Positions 34,705 to 45,898 of a stretch of 64,000 bases of DNA are shown here, one piece after another; position 1 is the stretch's first letter, and each line of letters starts with the position of its first letter. The translations under genes and the position numbers were made by a program. The notes under the pieces are model-generated. The model made no database searches, had not been told where the DNA came from, and saw only the letters and a program-made list of their open reading frames with translations. Origin of the DNA: Malus domestica (Eukaryota; Streptophyta; Magnoliopsida; Rosales; Rosaceae); the NCBI RefSeq assembly GCF_042453785.1, contig NC_091671.1:30161001-30225000 (forward strand). Direction: 5' to 3'.

Positions 34705-37479
34705 ATGGAAATGGAGATGGAGATGGAGATGGAGATGGAAAGCTATATGAAAGACAGCAATGTAGGTGTTGGCGTCGTCGTTGGTGGAGTAGAGACGCCC
34801 ACTGACACTGCCAATCACAAGCTTGCTGCTCGGGTCCTCCCTCCCTCCCTACCCTCTCTCTCTCTCCCCCCAATCAATTAAGTTCATTAGTTCCTCTAAA
34901 CAAAATTTCTGTATGCATGGTTACCAACTCAATTTTCGTATTTTATTTCAACTTCCAGGCCTTGCTGAAGTCGTGGATCCCAGCCTTGATTTTTGGAGCT
35001 GTATGTCAATTTATAAAAGGTGCGTGCGGTACTGTTGTTACTCTAAAAATCGCAAGTCTGTTGCCTCTTGGTTGGCTGTTTTTTTTCGTTATGTTACAGT
35101 TATTTATGTATGATTCTAGTCCATATACGGTTGTGCAGCAAAAGGTAGTTGGGAGATTAACGAGATAAAGACAACGGAGAAAGCAATTGCAACTAGGTAC
35201 TACTGTCACAGGTGTCGTCAAGTGGTCACTGTGGATGTCGAAACATCATGCCCTTCCTGCCAAGGCGGCTTCATCCAAGCATGCGAGGGTGTTGCCTCAC
35301 TCTACCTAGCCATGCCATCCGAGTCTGAGCTTTCTGAAAGTGGTTCAGATGGAGAGAGCACCACTGTAATTTATCCTTTGATCAAACTTTCCTTGTCTTA
35401 GCTCTTAAAACAGATTTTCTTATCGTATATATTTATCATTTGAAAGTTGAAACGAACTGTGAAGTAACCTTGGCGATTACAACTCTTGATTGCAGGGTCT
35501 TTATGATTCAAATCCCAGTGGTTTTGTTACACTTGACATTAATTCTTGCGATGTAAATAATGAGGTTGACGAGCAACGCCACGAGAAAAGGGTATTGGTC
35601 GAGAGTTTCTGTCAGCTGGTTTTTATCCTTGGGATGGGAAGGTTCTCTGTTTTCTAATAAAGAAAAGAGAAAATTATAAAACTGGTCTTTCAATTTTACC
35701 CAATTGAAGCAAAGGAGTATTTTTGCTCAGCACTTTTAAGTAGTGATAATATTCATCTTCCTAAAGATTTTGAAATTTAAACTTATCTAACGATGATAAA
35801 TAGGGTGATCAAAATCACCATCACTTAAGATTGGTGAGAAAAAATATTCTGCGTTTGCTCATCACTAATAACCTTGGTGGATGCCCACCACTCCTATATA
35901 AATCTGTCACGTGTCATTTTTCTTAACCATAATAAGAATCTATTGAAATTAACTAGCATATGCCCACACACTTTGTATGTGCGTGGACCATTTGTATTTT
36001 TATTTTTAAAATGAGATGGAGAGAAAGGGAGAGAACGTGAAAATGAGGATGTGTTTTTGTTTTTGTCTTTTAAATTAAAAATTTGTTAGGATTATATGTA
36101 GGTAATGCTTTTGAAAAAAAACTTAAAATTTAGTTTATGCAAATTATTTTGTTGTCCATAATTTTATTTTGTGATAGAAGACAAATGATTTTTACTCTCT
36201 TTTGGTGATAAAAAGAGTTTCATTAAGAGTAATGTTAGGTAGATTAAATTTGCAAACCAAATGATGTGTCACCAATAAAACATAAAAGAAATAAACTAAT
36301 TATCAACTTTCATATCTTTGGTATACAAAATTCAGCATACATATTTAGTCTTCTTATTATTACCCTTTCATTAAAATGTAATTTAGATATGTTATTTAAA
36401 TTAATATGCAGTTTAGAATAGGAGAGAGAAAACAATTTATTTTATTAAAAAAAATTGTGTGTCCCTTCTTCTTTTGCCAAATCAAAAGCCATTAGCTGCT
36501 TCCTACCATCATCTTTTTCGGCTTCCCTGAACCATGAACCATCATCTTCTTCGTCTTCCCGAAGCAACGATTTCGAGAACCATGAACCAAATCAAAAGGA
36601 GTTTTGGATTTATTTATTTATTTTATTCAAGAATACATAGAAAGTCGAGACTCGCAGAGCAGTTTCGAAAAAGTTTTGGCTCTTCTCCGAAGATGCTCCC
36701 AGGAGAAACAAAAAACAGAGTGAGAGAAGATGACAGGAGGAGAACCTTCCCATTCCAACTAGAGAAATAGTCCCTTAACTTTAACACAATTAAAGCAATG
36801 GTTCCTTAACTTTTGACATGACTCATTATAACAAAATTCAGATAGAGTTGGTAAAAAAATCATAGTTATGTATTTTTATAAGTCAAGAGATAAATGATCA
36901 TAGATTTTTAGTTGAAGAACCGGTGCTGTAGTTGAATTAAAATTAAGGAACCAATGAGTCAATTTTCTGCAAAAAAAAAAAAAAAAAAAAAGAAGAACTG
37001 AATTGAAGTTGGTATAACTTATGCAGGCTACTTCATCAGAGCAGATCGTGTTATACACTAGCTTTGCCATCGAGAGTCTGTCTGCTTTTTTTGATCAGGT
37101 TTCCTCCCCAGGTAAGCCTCACTATGCACTAATTGGTATGCTGTTGGCAATCGTGGCAGTACTTGTTTGCATCTGGGAGCTTATTCACAATGGTAAAAAG
37201 GAAAGAGTTGTACTGAGGAGGAGGGGAATGCTATGGTGCTTTTACTATCCACCTCCAAATAACAAACTTTTTGGTTCATTCGCCGAAATTACTGGATTAA
37301 GTCTTGGCATTGCTCAATGCATTTGCTCGGCAGTGCAGTATCATTTCATCCATCGCCATGCAATTAATCCTATGAAACTGTCCCTCTTGCCCTTCGCATA
37401 CCTATTCGGTTTGGTTGTTTCAAAATTAGTTCAGAATCACAGGCTCACCGTTGATGACACCCTTCAGAATGGTACTTAA
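34705..37479 (+). CDS. Zinc-ribbon / three-TM protein of unknown function (gene A)
   Basis: Exons 34705-34833, 34959-35019, 35139-35365, 35496-35591 and 37027-37479; GT-AG introns in matching phases give 321 residues. The protein begins with six Met-Glu repeats. A hydrophobic stretch follows (ALLKSWIPALIFGAVCQF, about 44-61), then a zinc ribbon C86-x2-C89-x11-C101-x2-C104 (YYCHRC...CPSC), like the N-terminal ribbon of BTL/RHC1A-type RING ligases. An acidic serine-rich linker comes next (SELSESGSDGE). The C-terminal 150 residues hold three predicted helices (about 204-224, 254-276, 288-305) around LRRRGMLWCFYYPPPNN. No RING follows the ribbon. Paralog B keeps the same exon borders for exons 1, 4 and 5, which supports the model. 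I do not recognise a named family; membrane location is inferred. Confidence 0.72.
34706..34740 (+). repeat. Coding (ATGGAG)n hexamer repeat
   Basis: ATGGAG/ATGGAA units encode the Met-Glu start of gene A. Paralog B has only MKTETME here, so the run expanded after duplication. It makes the true start ambiguous among six in-frame ATGs; I use the first. Confidence 0.8.
35592..37026 (+). other. Large fourth intron of gene A
   Basis: This 1435-bp intron includes a dispersed repeat copy at 35,950-36,110. Its end (gaattgaagttggtataactt before the acceptor) is shared with paralogs B and C. Open frames at 36,455-36,770 lie inside it and have partial counterparts in paralog B, so they are intron sequence. 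Confidence 0.65.
35950..36110. repeat. Dispersed repeat, inverted copy of 20,285-20,450
   Basis: It starts actagcatatgcccacacac and contains a purine-rich agatggagagaaagggagag core. It is the reverse complement of the block at 20,285 and lies in the fourth intron of gene A. Confidence 0.6.
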
Positions 37480-39513
37480 GCAACGACTCGATGGAGCAGC
37501 AGAAAGTTTTCTTTGCGGGGAAGCATGCCTTGAAGTTGTCGCCTGTAACCTTCTACGAAAGCTCGTATATAGCTTCTCTGTAGAAATAAAGATCATTGTT
37601 CAATAGATTATCAAGTTCTTTTATGTTTAGCAGTATTAATTATTGGGACTTGGGAGTATTCGTTAGATTCTACAATTGTCTACTCACATCGTAGTCCTAC
37701 AAATTGAGATGTTTGCCTTAAATGGGATTCTCGTAGGTCTACTCAATCAATCTGGAAGATCTGAAAATGAATTAAAAAGAGAGGTTATAAATAGAACTCG
37801 ATATACATAAATTCCCCACGATCTGAAAAATGAATAACAAAAAGAAATTGATATAAATAATTATCCAAATAAATACCTACCACATTAGGTTTAGGCCACA
37901 ACATGACTGATATGAAAGTGTTGAGTTGAATTATTTTCCGTATTGTCAATTAGTATTACGATAAAATTTTTAATTTTTTTTATAGTATCAGAACATCTTG
38001 ACCCCGTGCACTCCACATCACCTAATTTATTTTATCTACGTATTTAGCTTGAAAATTCACGATGAGCGTGTGAAAATATAAAAATAAAATAAAGAAACCT
38101 TGCAAAGTCTTACAGGAACTTGTGCTACTCTTTCTATTGTCAATTGATTTTATCGTGGAATCCAACTTCATTCTAGAGAGCAGGGATCAGATCTCTACAT
38201 TGAGCATCCATCTTCTTCCAGGGACTATATTTACAGATAACTTTTCACTATTGCCAAAGGAAAGCAATTTCATACCTTTTCAGTTTTGTTCTCTGGCTTG
38301 CTGTATAAGATCTCAACCGCCTTCTCTGGTTGTCTCTCTTGTCACCAGGTCTGTCGACCGAAGTTCCACTGCTTTGGGTTCGAGATTTTGGCAGAGGATT
38401 AGAGCTGGACTAGGGCTATGAAGCAGCAGAGAAGCTCAGAAGAGAGAAGGTTCTAGCGTTTACGCCAAGGACGGCGCTAGGGTTTCACCAGAGAGATGAG
38501 ATGAGCAGGTAAGTTCTGGAATTGGAGGAACCAGCATCAATTGAGTTTTTATAGACCCATGTGTTCACACCACATCAGGACCCGTCTTCAATACCAGGTA
38601 CTTTCTTTCCTTTAGTCATTGTTTACGTCAGCGTCTTTTCGCCGATGCGTGTCAGCGTTTCTTGGCCTTTTATGTTTTACCTTCCCTCCCATCTGCGACG
38701 CGTTATTTGAAGTACTTTGTTATTGTCTTTGTCGTGGGATCCACCCACGTGGGATTTCTTTTTCTCCGCGCTATTTCCTCGCTCTTTCTTTTTTTTTCTT
38801 CCCTCTGTCTGCAACCCGTTATTTGATTATTTTGATTAACAAAGGTATGAATTTGTGACTAAAATATGAGTAGATATATGTGATTAAAATATTTTAAAAA
38901 CAATATATGAGGTTGTAATTACATTTAAATTTTATAAGATAAATTGTAATTTATCCTATAAATACAAAACTGAAAACTAATGTTTTTTAAGTGATTAACG
39001 GTGAGGACCTACCTCTAGATTTAAACCGACTGAGAAAGATGTTTAGACAAACTGTAATTGATGAGAACCGACATATTTTGTCGAAATTTTCCAGTTCCTG
39101 AAGAGAAAGGGAGAATAAATGTTAATTTTAAATTCAACTTTCTTTATTTTTAATCATATTTGTTATTCCTTTAGTATTTCCTGGTAAAAACCACGAAATA
39201 TCCCTACAACCGCAGAATGTATTTTTCACAATATATTTTTTTTGTTAAAGAGTAAATATTATTAGATACGAATTGAAATGTTTATATAAAAAACTAGAGA
39301 GTTAAACAACCATTTCAATTCAAAGCAATCTTATATATGATAGCCCACCACACGTGTGACATAATACGTCACCTGATGCGTAGCCCCATTACAGACACGG
39401 AGAGTGAAAATAAACTCAATCGAACTTAATTGCTACTTTAAATGCTGAATATTCCAAAGAATACTTTCAATGACGCACATTTGGTACTAAGATTGAACTT
39501 TTCAAGAGCTTTA
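37480..39513. other. 3' flank of gene A and duplicated downstream block
   Basis: Segments at about 37,610-37,890 and 38,190-38,860 recur downstream of paralog B (about 57,650-57,895 and 57,895-58,500), with shared words such as gagcatccatcttcttccag and cgttatttgaa. The tandem duplication therefore extends past the gene. The open frames at 38,122-38,421 and 38,619-38,858 are not conserved in the second copy. Confidence 0.6.
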
Positions 39514-39868
39514 GGCCCCGTTTGGGATTGAGGTGATTTTAAAAAAAGCCACTGTGAAAAAAAGCTGAGGGTCATTTTTGTGTTTGGTAAACTGAAAAAA
39601 AAGGGCTTATTTTGGAAGCTGCTGTGAAAATAAGCTGAAAATCAAAGGAAAAGCTGAAGCTGCTATTTGCTGCTTTGAAAAAAAGCCAGTTTTTTCAAAG
39701 CACACAGAGTTATAGTGCTCCTTTAATGAAAAGACACACTATCATCCTGATTTTTTTTCCAAAAGCACTTTCACAAAAAAGTTTACCAAACACTCTACTG
39801 GCTTTATTTCACAGCCGCTTATTCTCACAGCAGTTTTTTTTCAAAGCACAGCAATACCAAACCAGCCC
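39514..39868. mobile_element. PIF/Harbinger-like (Tourist-type) MITE
   Basis: A 355-bp element with inverted ends GGCCCCGTTTGG and, reversed, GGGCTGGTTTGG. It is flanked by TTA on both sides (39511-39513 and 39869-39871), the usual Harbinger target duplication. It lies about 90 bp upstream of the paralog B start codon, in its promoter region. Confidence 0.78.
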
Positions 39869-40070
39869 TTAGTGCGTCCTCTCTTTTCTATATATGGAAG
39901 AGAGAATACTGTCAAATTTAAAGGCATTAACTGACGGGAAAGTATGTTGTTGTAAGATGAAAACGGAGACGATGGAAGGCTATCTGAAAGACAGCAATGT
40001 TGGTGTCGATCTCGTCGTTGGAGGAGTAGTGACGCCCACTGACACTGCCAATCACGAGCTTGCTGCTCAG

Positions 40071-40073
<3 letters not shown>

Positions 40074-40136
<63 letters not shown>
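40074..40136. repeat. (CT)n microsatellite in paralog B intron 1
   Basis: About 31 CT units directly after the splice donor. Gene A has only a short CTCT run here. The many low-complexity open frames across it are artefacts. Confidence 0.9.
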
Positions 40137-40138
<2 letters not shown>

Positions 40139-40606
40139 ATCAATTAAGTTCATTAGTTCCCCTAAACCAAATTTCTATATGCATCGTTACCAACTCATTT
40201 TTCGTTTTTATTTCAACTCGCAGGCAATTTGAGGAAGGTACGCGGTTAATCCAACCATGCGAGGGTGGTAACTCACGCTGCCTAACCAGGTCATCCGAAT
40301 CTGAGCTTTCTGAAAGTGGTTCAGTTGGAGAGGTGCGCATCATTTTAATTTATTCTTTGATCAAACTTTCCTTGTCTTAGCTCTTAAGCAAATATTTTCT
40401 TCTCGTACTGGTTTATCCTTTGAAATTTCAAATCAACTTTGAAGGAATTTGGGTGATTACAACTCTTGATTGCAGGGTGTCTATAATTCAAATCCTAGTG
40501 GTTTTTTTACACTTGGCATTGACTCCCGCGATGAAAATGATGAGGTTGACCAGCAACACGACGGGATACGGGTATTGGTCTAGAGCTTCTGTCAGCTGGT
40601 TTTTAT

Positions 40607-40830
40607 CGAGAGAGGATACTCGTGGGATCCTTTACAGAAATCCTTCAATTATATCTGTTCATCATATATTGTGCGGTTAATTTTTGTAAGTTACTATTTA
40701 TATTCAATTTTAAATAAAAAAATTTATAATAATTTCTGACCGCACGATGTACGACGAACGAATATAATTGGAAGATTCTCAGAATCCTTACAAAGAAGAT
40801 CCGAAGAGAATTCTGTTGGGGTTTTATCCA
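40607..40830. mobile_element. Stem-loop MITE in paralog B intron 4
   Basis: The arms gggatccttta..tccttcaattatat and, reversed, attctgagaatcttccaattatat pair across a loop. Words such as 'gcacgatgtacga' recur in the element at 59,560-59,760, so both are one family. Confidence 0.6.
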
Positions 40831-41144
40831 TGGCATGGGAAGGTTCTATGTTTTCTAATTAAAAAAAATATTGTAAAAATATCTCTCAATTTTATTCTGA
40901 TTGGAGTAAAAAAAAACATTTTTTTATTAGAGAATAATGCTAAGAAGATCAAATTTTTTAAATCAAAACTTGTTTGTTTCTTATTAATGACATATCATTT
41001 TATTTAAAAAATTTAATTTGTTGTAAACATTCCTAGAATAAGTGTGATTGTGTAAATCCTAGATTAGATTTGATTCTAGTTATCCTTTCCTATTACAACT
41101 TGTATTACTTGGAGGAGAAGGAATATCTTCTCTCCCTTTACTAC

Positions 41145-41152
41145 TATAAATA
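41145..41152 (+). promoter_or_regulatory. TATA box of the copia 3 LTR
   Basis: TATAAATA in a CTACTATAAATAAAGG context; the same box is at 55683-55690 in the right LTR. hAT-1 inserted about 46 bp downstream, so it separates this promoter from gag. Confidence 0.6.
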
Positions 41153-41334
41153 AAGGCACAATGTAAGAGAGATAACAACGTATACATTCCCCTACAATCA
41201 GTGGCGGATCCAGGAATCTTACCCCAAGGGGTCGTAGTGTAAAAGTTCAAATAAAAATTTAGGATGGAAAAACATATTGAAAATGAAATCATAGTACTTT
41301 CATTCATAATTCATAATGGAAACAATATTACAAA

Positions 41335-43713
41335 CTATAATTGTCCACGACGAGGTTTCATATTTTGAAAACGGAGCATTATAGCTTCATTTTCAATACA
41401 AGCAAAAATATCTCTCTCAATATAAACAAGCAAGCTATCACTCAACCATTGATCTCCCATTTTGTTCCTAAGTGGACCCTTAACAATATTCATGACAGAA
41501 AATGCTCTCTCCACTGAAGCAGTTGCAACTGGTAAAACTAAAGACAATGTAATGAGCAAATATACATAATTGAATACTTGATGCATCCTTGTCTCCACCA
41601 TTTTTTTTGCAAGATCACCAATCCCTTCCAATTGAGAGAAATCACTACTGGAACACACATAATGAATATAAATCTCAAGTTGATCTTCAAGTGCCAAACG
41701 ATCTTCATCCGAAAAGTCTTGAGGATAAAATTGAGCAAGACGAAGTAACTTTGGTTTATCAAAAGCTACAAATGAATCTTTCGGACTCAAACATGCCATA
41801 CAAATAAGCAACTCGGTATTTACCTCATTAAAGCGATCCTCTAACTCCGTAATTTGCTCATCAATGACATAAATAAAGAGCTCCACACGATAATGATGAC
41901 GATTTGTCTTTATTGGAGCATAACGCCTTGACCTCCCTGGAAGTATAAATGCCTCTTCCATGTTAGGAACATCAATATGATGTTTTTCACAAAAAGAAGA
42001 TACTTCATCAACCAATGCATCGAACCCATTATTCCTCATCCAATATAGCTTTTCCTTGCATGATTTCACTAAAGCCATTGCATTCACAATTTCTTGATCT
42101 TTCCTTTGCAATGCTTGTGACAAATCATTTGTGAGTCCCAATATGACTTTCATCAAGAAAAGGTGAAACACAAACTCAAAAGTAAGTATCACTCTCATTA
42201 ACGTATTTGCTTCACCCGCACTTTCATTGGGATTATCATCAATAACCATTTGAAGCACATGAACCACGGATGAAAACATAGAAATGATGCTAATCAAGGT
42301 ACCATAGTGTGAGTTCCATCGTGTGTCACCGGCACGTTTGAGACTTGTTTCTTGATTTAAGCCTCGCCCCGTTATAAGACAATCATTTTCAAAAGCTATC
42401 ACAAGCTCTTCTTGAAGTTGCCCTCTAAGTGAATCACGCCGCTTACAAGATGCTCCAACATGATTAACCACATTATTAGCCGTTGCAAAAAAAGAGGCAA
42501 TGTCTATATTATTCTTTGCTACGGCAACAAGAGCTAGTTGAAGTTGATGAGCAAAGCAATGAACATAATATGCACAAGGTTGTTCTCTCAATATCTTTGT
42601 TTTAAGGTCATTCAACTCACCTCTCATATTGCTAGCACCATCATAACCTTGTCCTCATAGCTTGGAAATGCTCAAACCGTAGCGAGAAAACAATGTGTCA
42701 ATAGCATCCTTTAGTGAACTTGAAGTAGTGTCGGTAACATGTTGGATACCCACAAATCTTTCAATTACATGCCCGTTGTCATCCACATAACGCAACACCA
42801 TAGCCATTTGCTCTTTCACAGACACATCACGTGCTTCATCCACCAATATTGAAAAGAATTTATCTTTTAGACCATCCATGATAGCATCAAGTGTTTCAAG
42901 GGCACATGAATTCACAATTTCTTTTTGAATGGAAGGAGCTAGTAATTTGAGATTCCCCGGAGCATTTTCCATCACAACTTCTCTAACTTTATCATTATTA
43001 TCTGCAAGGAATTGCAATAACTCCAAGTAATTTCCCCTATTGCTTGAAGTGGCACTTTCATCATGGCCACGAAAAGGAAGACCTTGTCGCAATAAAAACT
43101 TAGTGCACTTGATTGAAGCAATCAAGCATGTGCGATAAGCCTTACGAGTTTGGTCAGAGTGTTTGCTCACTGCCGTTTCAATATGTGTAGCTTGATTCAT
43201 CAAATTTGTAGCAGCTTCTCTAGCCTTATTATGAACACTCCCAACCGGTCCAACATGCATCTTAAATCTTTCTCTCCCTTTCTTCCAATTCTTAAATCCA
43301 TCTCCAGTGAAAGCTTCACTACCCACTTGTTCAAAATTGGTTTTAAAGAGATAGCAATAGAGACAAAATGCCGCATCTTTAGATACACTATACTCCAACC
43401 AATCAAACTCATCAAACCATTGGGGAATGAAGCGTCGATTAATTCCCGACATATTAGTTATTGGGAAATTATGACCTCTAGGTTGACAAAGTCCTTTTTG
43501 TAGATATAATCTTCGGACCTCATCTCTCATATTAGCGTCATAATCTATTATTCGAGTTCTTAATCCAGGATCCGCTTGAAGATTACCCAAAACATCATCT
43601 AACTGACTTTGTCTTGAACTTGGAGTTCTTGAACTACCAACAGTATTTGAACTATCAACATTATTCGAACTACCCGAACCCGATGATGACTTTCTCTTAA
43701 AAAACCGTTCCAT
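41335..43713 (-). pseudogene. hAT (Tip100-like) transposase, one in-frame stop
   Basis: From MERFFKRKSSSGSG (43713) the frame runs 792 residues to TAA 41335, broken only by TGA at 42655-42657 (between SISKL and GQGYDGAS). The N-terminal TTF-type region has FPQWFDEFDWLEYS-like residues (here IPQWFDEFDWLEYS) and CLYCYLFK. The DUF4371-like part follows (VDEARDVSVKEQMAMVLRYV), then GQGYDGASNMRG and HCFAHQLQLALV of the catalytic core. The C-terminal dimerisation motif is PVATASVERAFSVMNIVK. Transposase would bind the ends and cut the DNA in the nucleus. The stop falls at a conserved arginine-glycine spot and looks like CGA to TGA. Without readthrough it is inactive. Confidence 0.9.
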
Positions 43714-43729
43714 AATAATGCTTGCTACA

Positions 43730-44270
43730 TATACAAAATATTCAAAATAAATACTCACAATATAAACAAACCATAAACATAATCAAAATAAATATGAATT
43801 GGATTTTCAATTAAATTAAATATCTCATCTTGCATTCTAATTTCTACATATACAAAATAATGAAAATAAAAACTCACAATATAAACAAACCATCAATATA
43901 ATCAAAATAAATATGAATTGAATTTCAATTAAATTAAATATATTCTACATATACAAAATATTCAAAATAAATACTCACAATATAAACAAACCATAAACAT
44001 AATCAAAATAAATATGAATTGGATTTTCAATTAAATTAAATATCTCATCTTGCATTCTACATATACAAAATAATGAAAATAAAAAATCACAATATAAACA
44101 AACCATCAATAAAAACAAACCAATAAAAACTCACAATATAAACAAATCATCAATATAAACAAACCATCAATAAAAACTCACAATAAAAACTCACAAGATA
44201 AATATGAATTGAATTTCAATTAATTAAATATATTCTACATATACAAAATATTCAAAATAAATACTCACAT
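43730..44270. repeat. Tandem repeats upstream of the hAT-1 transposase
   Basis: Imperfect units of about 100-120 bp repeat the words cacaatataaacaaacca and ataaatatgaattg (starts near 43,756, 43,875, 43,976 and 44,090). They occupy the subterminal region where hAT transposases usually bind. Confidence 0.7.
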
Positions 44271-44286
44271 CACAATATAAAAACCA

Positions 44287-44372
44287 AGGGAGGAGATGGA
44301 GTTGGAGCCGCCAGCAGAGGAGGGAGGAGATGGAGTTGGAGCCGCCAGCAGAGGAGGGAGGAGATGGAGTTC
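44287..44372. repeat. 34-bp GA-rich tandem repeat in hAT-1
   Basis: The unit gggaggagatggagttggag... starts at 44,288, 44,322 and 44,356, about 2.5 copies. Purine-rich and non-coding. Confidence 0.75.
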
Positions 44373-44550
44373 ACGTTGGGGGCGGCAGCAGCTATGGAGG
44401 AGAGGAGTTGAGGATTTGGGGGGATTGAGTTAGGGTTGAAGGATGAAAATTTGGGGCTTTTAATTGTATAGGGATCGGGTAGGAAGGGCTGGGATGGGGA
44501 GGGACACGGTGGGAAATTTTTTTTTTTTTTTTTTTTTTTCGGCCTGGCCC

Positions 44551-44613
44551 AAAACGACGTCGTTTTGGCCAGGTCATTTAAAAAAATTTCATGGGCCAAA
44601 ACGACGTCGTTTT
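44551..44613. promoter_or_regulatory. Two copies of the palindrome AAAACGACGTCGTTTT in hAT-1
   Basis: Perfect 16-bp palindromes lie at 44551-44566 and 44598-44613, each inside a longer imperfect palindrome with GGCC/CCAGG arms. The ACGT core is a bZIP-type site. They lie between the right TIR and the transposase start, so they could act as promoter or transposase-binding sites; the role is an inference. Confidence 0.5.
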
Positions 44614-44902
44614 GCCCAGGTTTTTTCAAAATCAAAACTGGCGCACAGCGCCTTCGTCTTCTTCGTTCGTCCTCCTGCCCAGAAAACCGACGACTCCAAC
44701 GGCAACGGGGTCGCACCAGGGGTCGCCCCACCATCTCCAAGGGGTCTCGAAGGTTGCTTCCATGGCTTCCAAGGGGTCGCGCGACCCCAATGACCCCACT
44801 GTGGATCCGCCACTGCCTACAATTCTACAAACACACATCTCTCTCATCTCTCTCTCTGCCGCCGGCCCTAGTCTCTCTGTCAGATAAAAATATACTACAA
44901 CA

Positions 44903-45890
44903 CGTTATTACGCTCCTACCGCTGCGCTTAGGAATCTGACGTTGGAGATTTTTTTCTGCATCAAACCAGTTCATCCATATCATCACGCAATCAGGTTCTT
45001 TCCAAACAACGGTTTTTAACTCGATATTTTGCAAGCCATGATAGCATGAACATTCACCATGATGCATAACCCAACTTTACGTTTAACGTATATTAGATTC
45101 TACATAAATTGTGTATGCTTCATCACCAAAATTGCTACAATTATGTGAATTTGATATTTGTCATGAACTGAATCTTACATATGTACATGTATTGAAACTA
45201 TTATTTGCATATGCATCAACGTAAATATGTGATTCATTAGAATTATACATGCATATAATATAATTGCATTAAATTTTTTTTTTTGCGATTGGGGAATTAG
45301 GGTTCTTCGAACCCGTGCTTTTCCCGAGCCGAGAACCAATCCTGGAGTCACGGCTCCAGGCCCAACACCCAGACCCGACGCCCAGCAGGCGTCGCCACCC
45401 TTGAAATCGTCAACCAACATGGCCTGCAGCCATGCCCAGTTACCCCCGACGACTTGCAGTCGTCCCCGACGAATGTTTTGTCTGAAAATTCAATTTTTTT
45501 GAAATTACAATCGAATTTCTAGGGTTTTGACAATGAATATCGAGATTTTTTAAATCTCCGTTCACCCCCATGGTCAGCATGACTCAAATCGAGTCTTCCA
45601 CAAAACCGCGACCGACGCCAGAAGTGCTAAGTCCGGTGTTCTCCTCCGGCGACACACACCCAGCACTCGCTGGGGTGTTTGATCCTAAAAACCTGAGCCC
45701 CACTGGGCTCCTGTCCCTCGGCCTGCATCAGCTCCCTTTTGGGCTTGCTGCTGCTCTGCGATGTCACAGCCCAGCCCGTGTCGAAAGAAAAAAAAACAAA
45801 TTTTTTTTTGTTTTCTGGGCTCGCTTGCAGCGGCCCAGCCCGACAAGAAAAAAAAAATTTGGTGCTGCACACAGCAGCCCATTCCTCTTG
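44903..45890 (+). other. Copia 3 leader, first part
   Basis: Non-coding region between the 5' LTR and hAT-2, GC-richer than its surroundings around 45,290-45,900. The open frames here on both strands show no domain. Confidence 0.5.
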
Positions 45891-45898
45891 CCCATGTC

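Larger units (their letters stand above)
41199..44815 (-). mobile_element. hAT transposon, Tip100-like (hAT-1), near-intact
   Basis: A 3617-bp element with inverted ends CAGTGGCGGATCC (left) and reversed CAGTGGCGGATCC (right). It is flanked by the 8-bp duplication CCTACAAT (41191-41198 and 44816-44823). It carries a single transposase gene on the minus strand. The 5' side of that gene (43,730-44,815) holds tandem repeats and ACGT palindromes. TIR and transposase type fit the Tip100 group. Confidence 0.93.
41019..44902 (+). repeat. 5' LTR of copia 3, split by hAT-1
   Basis: The two parts are 41019-41198 and 44824-44902, with the 8-bp hAT target duplication between them. Together they give 259 bp, matching the 257-bp right LTR. 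Confidence 0.9.

Noticed and set aside
36455-36770. Serine-rich open frame in gene A intron 4
   Set aside because: It lies in an intron whose counterpart in paralog B is not open in this frame.
38122-38858. Possible small genes downstream of gene A
   Set aside because: The duplicated block after paralog B does not keep these frames, and there are no domains.
39841-40143. Open frames rich in Arg-Glu or Ser-Leu repeats
   Set aside because: They are translations of the (CT)n microsatellite in paralog B intron 1.
44270-45067. Many overlapping open frames on both strands
   Set aside because: They arise from GC-rich hAT-1 subterminal sequence and the copia leader; none shows a domain or is conserved.
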